A stretch of DNA of 64,000 nt, taken from contig NZ_CM001023.1 of NCBI RefSeq assembly GCF_000166275.1, forward strand, positions 2,173,001-2,237,000, read 5' to 3'. Below, piece by piece: positions 61,875-64,000 of this stretch. The notes under the pieces were generated by a model. That model ran no database searches and was not told the origin of the DNA. It was given only the letters and a program-made list of their open reading frames with translations. Every line of letters begins with the position of its first letter. Position 1 is the stretch's first letter. Both the position numbers and the translations under genes were made by a program. The DNA comes from Algoriphagus machipongonensis (lineage in GTDB: Bacteria > Bacteroidota > Bacteroidia > Cytophagales > Cyclobacteriaceae).

Positions 61875-63632
61875 TTGACAACTCAGATTCTTATAACGTT
61901 AGGATTGGTTATTGGACTAGTTTTGACCCTTTATAAAAACTGGCTAAAGCCATCATTAGCTTTTGTCATAATAGTTTTCTCTTTTGTGATTTTTAAGATA
62001 ATTTCAATTGAGGATTTTCTTTTGGGTTTAGGTAATAAGCAGATTATCTTAATTTTTTTATTGATCATTTTAACTTCAGGAATACAGCAAAATCTTGGCA
62101 AAGGTTTTTTTTACACTTTATTTAAAAAGACCCTTTCTCCTTTTCAATTCCGTTTGCGAATGATGTTAACTGTTTCGGGTTTGTCCAGTATGCTAAACAA
62201 TACTCCCGTGGTGGCATTTATGATTCCTTATGTAAAGAATTGGTCTGAAAGCAATGGGTATTCGGCATCCAAATTTTTGATTCCACTTTCTTTCGCAACC
62301 ATATTGGGAGGGATGATTACCATTGTTGGTACTTCAACAAACTTGGTTTTGAATGGTCTGATAGTGCAATCAGGGCTTCCTTCTCTGATTTACTCTGACT
62401 TCTTGTTTTTGGGAGGAATGGTCACATTCTTAGGTTTAATCTATTTGGCTTTTTTCTCTGAAAAAATGTTACCAAATACGACTACCCGAAAAGAGAGCTT
62501 GTTGGAACATCTCAATGAATATTTGGTGGAAACCAAGGTGAATCCAAGTTCCACTTTGATAGGAAAAACAATTGAGGAGGCTGGCTTGAGGCATTTAAAG
62601 GATTTGTTTTTGGTAGAAATCAAAAGAGGGGAAAGAAGTATCACAGCAGTTTCTTCAGATAGAATTATTCATTCGGAAGATGTTCTTTTCTTTGCAGGAA
62701 ATACCCAGTCTATTCTGGATTTAATCAATGACAATAATGGCTTGGAACTTCCTGATACTTCTCATCTAGTCAGTAATGGATTTTCAGCTATGACAGAGGC
62801 TGTAATACCATCTGGAAGTGATCTAGTAGGGGTATCTCTAAAAGAATTGGGCTTTAGAGACCGATACAAGGCCTCAGTAATTTCTGTTTATAGAAAAGGA
62901 GAAAAAGTAAAAGAAAATCTAGGTGAAATACAACTGAAAGAAGGTGATTTATTATTACTTCTGTGTTCCAAAGATTTTTCCAAAGTAATTTCTAGTCGAG
63001 ATTTGATTGTGCTTTCTAAATCAGGAGAAGTTCAATCGGAGCTTTCTTTTAAAAAGACTCTACCAAGTATCATTTCTATAGTGGTGTTGCTTTTTGGTAT
63101 TTTTGGAGTAGTAGATTTATTTTTGGCAGCCTTCATTGGCATATTAATAATGACCCTATCTAAAGTCATTAACTTGAACCAAATAAAATCTGCTATAGAC
63201 GTGGATCTCTTAATAATTTTAGTTTCTGCTTTGGCGGTGGGGGTGGCTATTCAAAAATCAGGTTCGGCTACATTTTTGGTTCAGCAGATCTCTGGCATAT
63301 TTGAAAATTTGAGTCCAATTGGTGCAATTAGTATTTTGTTTTTACTGACTTTAGGCTTAACAGCTTTGATTACCAATGCTGCAGCAGTATCTATTATGTT
63401 TCCAGTGGCATATGAGATGGGCTTGGGGTTTGGAGAAAGTATAACTCCTTATTTTATCACTATTGCTTTTGCAGCATCCGCAGATTTTATGACACCTATT
63501 GGGTACCAGACGAACCTGATGGTACTAGGACCAGGGAACTATAAATTCTCTGATTATACAAGAATAGGCTTACCATTAACCTTCATCTACTCCAGTGTAG
63601 TGATCAGTTTTATATATTTATATTATTTCTAA
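61875..63632 (+). CDS. SLC13/DASS-family anion permease with two TrkA-C domains
   Basis: 585 residues from TTG, 3 bp after the gmd stop. About 12 membrane helices in two halves (1-200 and 400-585) flank two cytoplasmic RCK-C/TrkA-C domains (about 205-290, [20 protein letters not shown]; and 300-375, [20 protein letters not shown]). The SLC13-type motifs [32 protein letters not shown] and [16 protein letters not shown] with [17 protein letters not shown] contain the substrate-site Ser-Asn-Thr residues. Close homologues next to cysC, cysD and cysN genes transport sulfate. The gene order here, with cysC 1 bp downstream, supports sulfate uptake. Confidence 0.88.
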   Translation: MTTQILITLGLVIGLVLTLYKNWLKPSLAFVIIVFSFVIFKIISIEDFLLGLGNKQIILIFLLIILTSGIQQNLGKGFFYTLFKKTLSPFQFRLRMMLTVSGLSSMLNNTPVVAFMIPYVKNWSESNGYSASKFLIPLSFATILGGMITIVGTSTNLVLNGLIVQSGLPSLIYSDFLFLGGMVTFLGLIYLAFFSEKMLPNTTTRKESLLEHLNEYLVETKVNPSSTLIGKTIEEAGLRHLKDLFLVEIKRGERSITAVSSDRIIHSEDVLFFAGNTQSILDLINDNNGLELPDTSHLVSNGFSAMTEAVIPSGSDLVGVSLKELGFRDRYKASVISVYRKGEKVKENLGEIQLKEGDLLLLLCSKDFSKVISSRDLIVLSKSGEVQSELSFKKTLPSIISIVVLLFGIFGVVDLFLAAFIGILIMTLSKVINLNQIKSAIDVDLLIILVSALAVGVAIQKSGSATFLVQQISGIFENLSPIGAISILFLLTLGLTALITNAAAVSIMFPVAYEMGLGFGESITPYFITIAFAASADFMTPIGYQTNLMVLGPGNYKFSDYTRIGLPLTFIYSSVVISFIYLYYF

Positions 63633-63633
63633 G

Positions 63634-64000
63634 ATGGAAAACCATATACATCCTACAGTATTTAAAATTTCAGGAAAGCAGAGAAAAGAGCGCTTGAAGC
63701 AACAACCCAAATTGATTTGGTTTACTGGTTTATCTGGTTCGGGAAAATCAACTTTGGCAAATGCAGTAGAAGTCCAACTTTTTGAAGATGGATACATGAC
63801 TTATTTGCTCGATGGAGATAATATAAGAACTGGACTAAACAAGGACCTTGGCTTTTCTGATTCAGATCGTATTGAAAATATTCGAAGAATCGCGGAGGTA
63901 TCCAAATTGATGATGGATGCTGGGCTTTTGGTAGTATCCGCATTTATTTCACCCTTCAGAGAGGAGAGAGAAATGATTGCTGAATTAGTGGGGAAAGAAA
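63634..64000 (+). CDS. cysC: Adenylylsulfate kinase (3' end cut by window edge)
   Basis: The first 122 codons are present. After [20 protein letters not shown] comes the P-loop GLSGSGKST at 32-40, then [40 protein letters not shown] and [13 protein letters not shown]. All are hallmarks of APS kinase. It phosphorylates adenylyl sulfate to PAPS, the universal sulfate donor. One bp separates it from the anion permease, so they form an operon. PAPS may feed cysteine synthesis or sulfation of the polysaccharide made by this cluster; the genes that would decide lie beyond the window. Confidence 0.95.
   Translation, partial: MENHIHPTVFKISGKQRKERLKQQPKLIWFTGLSGSGKSTLANAVEVQLFEDGYMTYLLDGDNIRTGLNKDLGFSDSDRIENIRRIAEVSKLMMDAGLLVVSAFISPFREEREMIAELVGKE

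Overview
The window looks like a chromosomal stretch from a polysaccharide-degrading member of the Bacteroidota. It is AT-rich, with SusC/SusD outer-membrane nutrient uptake genes, an ECF sigma/FecR pair, many lipoproteins with short lipoboxes, few Shine-Dalgarno sites and several promoters of the Bacteroidota type TAnnTTTG. The protein families (ASPIC/FG-GAP lipoproteins, S1 sulfatases, GH106, GH9, M28) would fit Cytophagales, perhaps a marine Cyclobacteriaceae such as an Algoriphagus relative. That placement is inference from family content and was not tested.

Region 1 (1-24.3 kb). A truncated beta-helix protein and a cytochrome c/FG-GAP lipoprotein precede a polysaccharide utilisation locus. 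The locus holds an ECF sigma factor, a FecR anti-sigma factor, SusC with an STN signalling domain, SusD, a large ASPIC/FG-GAP lipoprotein, a sulfatase with C-terminal HEAT-like repeats and a GH78-like alpha-rhamnosidase. A 1.2-kb gene-free repeat island follows; it includes a 276-bp tandem duplication that ends at the TTG start of a GH20 hexosaminidase. Next come small genes (a coiled-coil protein, an orphan MbtH, an ElaA-type acetyltransferase) and an M28 peptidase.

Region 2 (24.3-37.5 kb). A decayed TonB-receptor fragment, a GH9 enzyme, a PH-like membrane protein and a PAS/HisKA-like protein without an ATPase domain come first. A compact minus-strand rhamnose operon follows (tandem-domain CE12 esterase, rhamnose mutarotase, GH106 rhamnosidase), then an Asp-box beta-propeller protein and a second sulfatase. 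With the GH78 enzyme and the first sulfatase, this suggests the cell uses sulfated, rhamnose-containing glycans (ulvan-like or rhamnogalacturonan-like; the exact substrate is inferred).

Region 3 (37.5-48.2 kb). A 1437-residue hybrid histidine kinase (GAF-like, several PAS, HisKA, HATPase, two REC, HPt) converges on a four-gene minus-strand set: a lone REC, a degenerate ATPase-like protein, an HPt protein and a LytTR regulator. This looks like a multi-step phosphorelay. Housekeeping genes follow (GDPD, MsrB, a DoxX-like protein, a GNAT).

Region 4 (48.2-64 kb) is a surface polysaccharide cluster. It has two Wza/Wzc-type export pairs with kdsB between them, then manC, a four-helix-bundle ORF, fcl, a family 2 glycosyltransferase, gmd, an SLC13 anion permease and a truncated cysC. 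GDP-fucose synthesis is complete (manC, gmd, fcl), and SLC13 plus cysC suggest sulfate uptake and activation, possibly for a sulfated product. The spacers of this cluster carry a family of purine-rich/pyrimidine-rich degenerate repeats. One pair brackets the four-helix-bundle ORF, and a related sequence appears to have entered the gmd coding sequence in frame. I saw no rRNA, tRNA, CRISPR array, transposase or phage genes.
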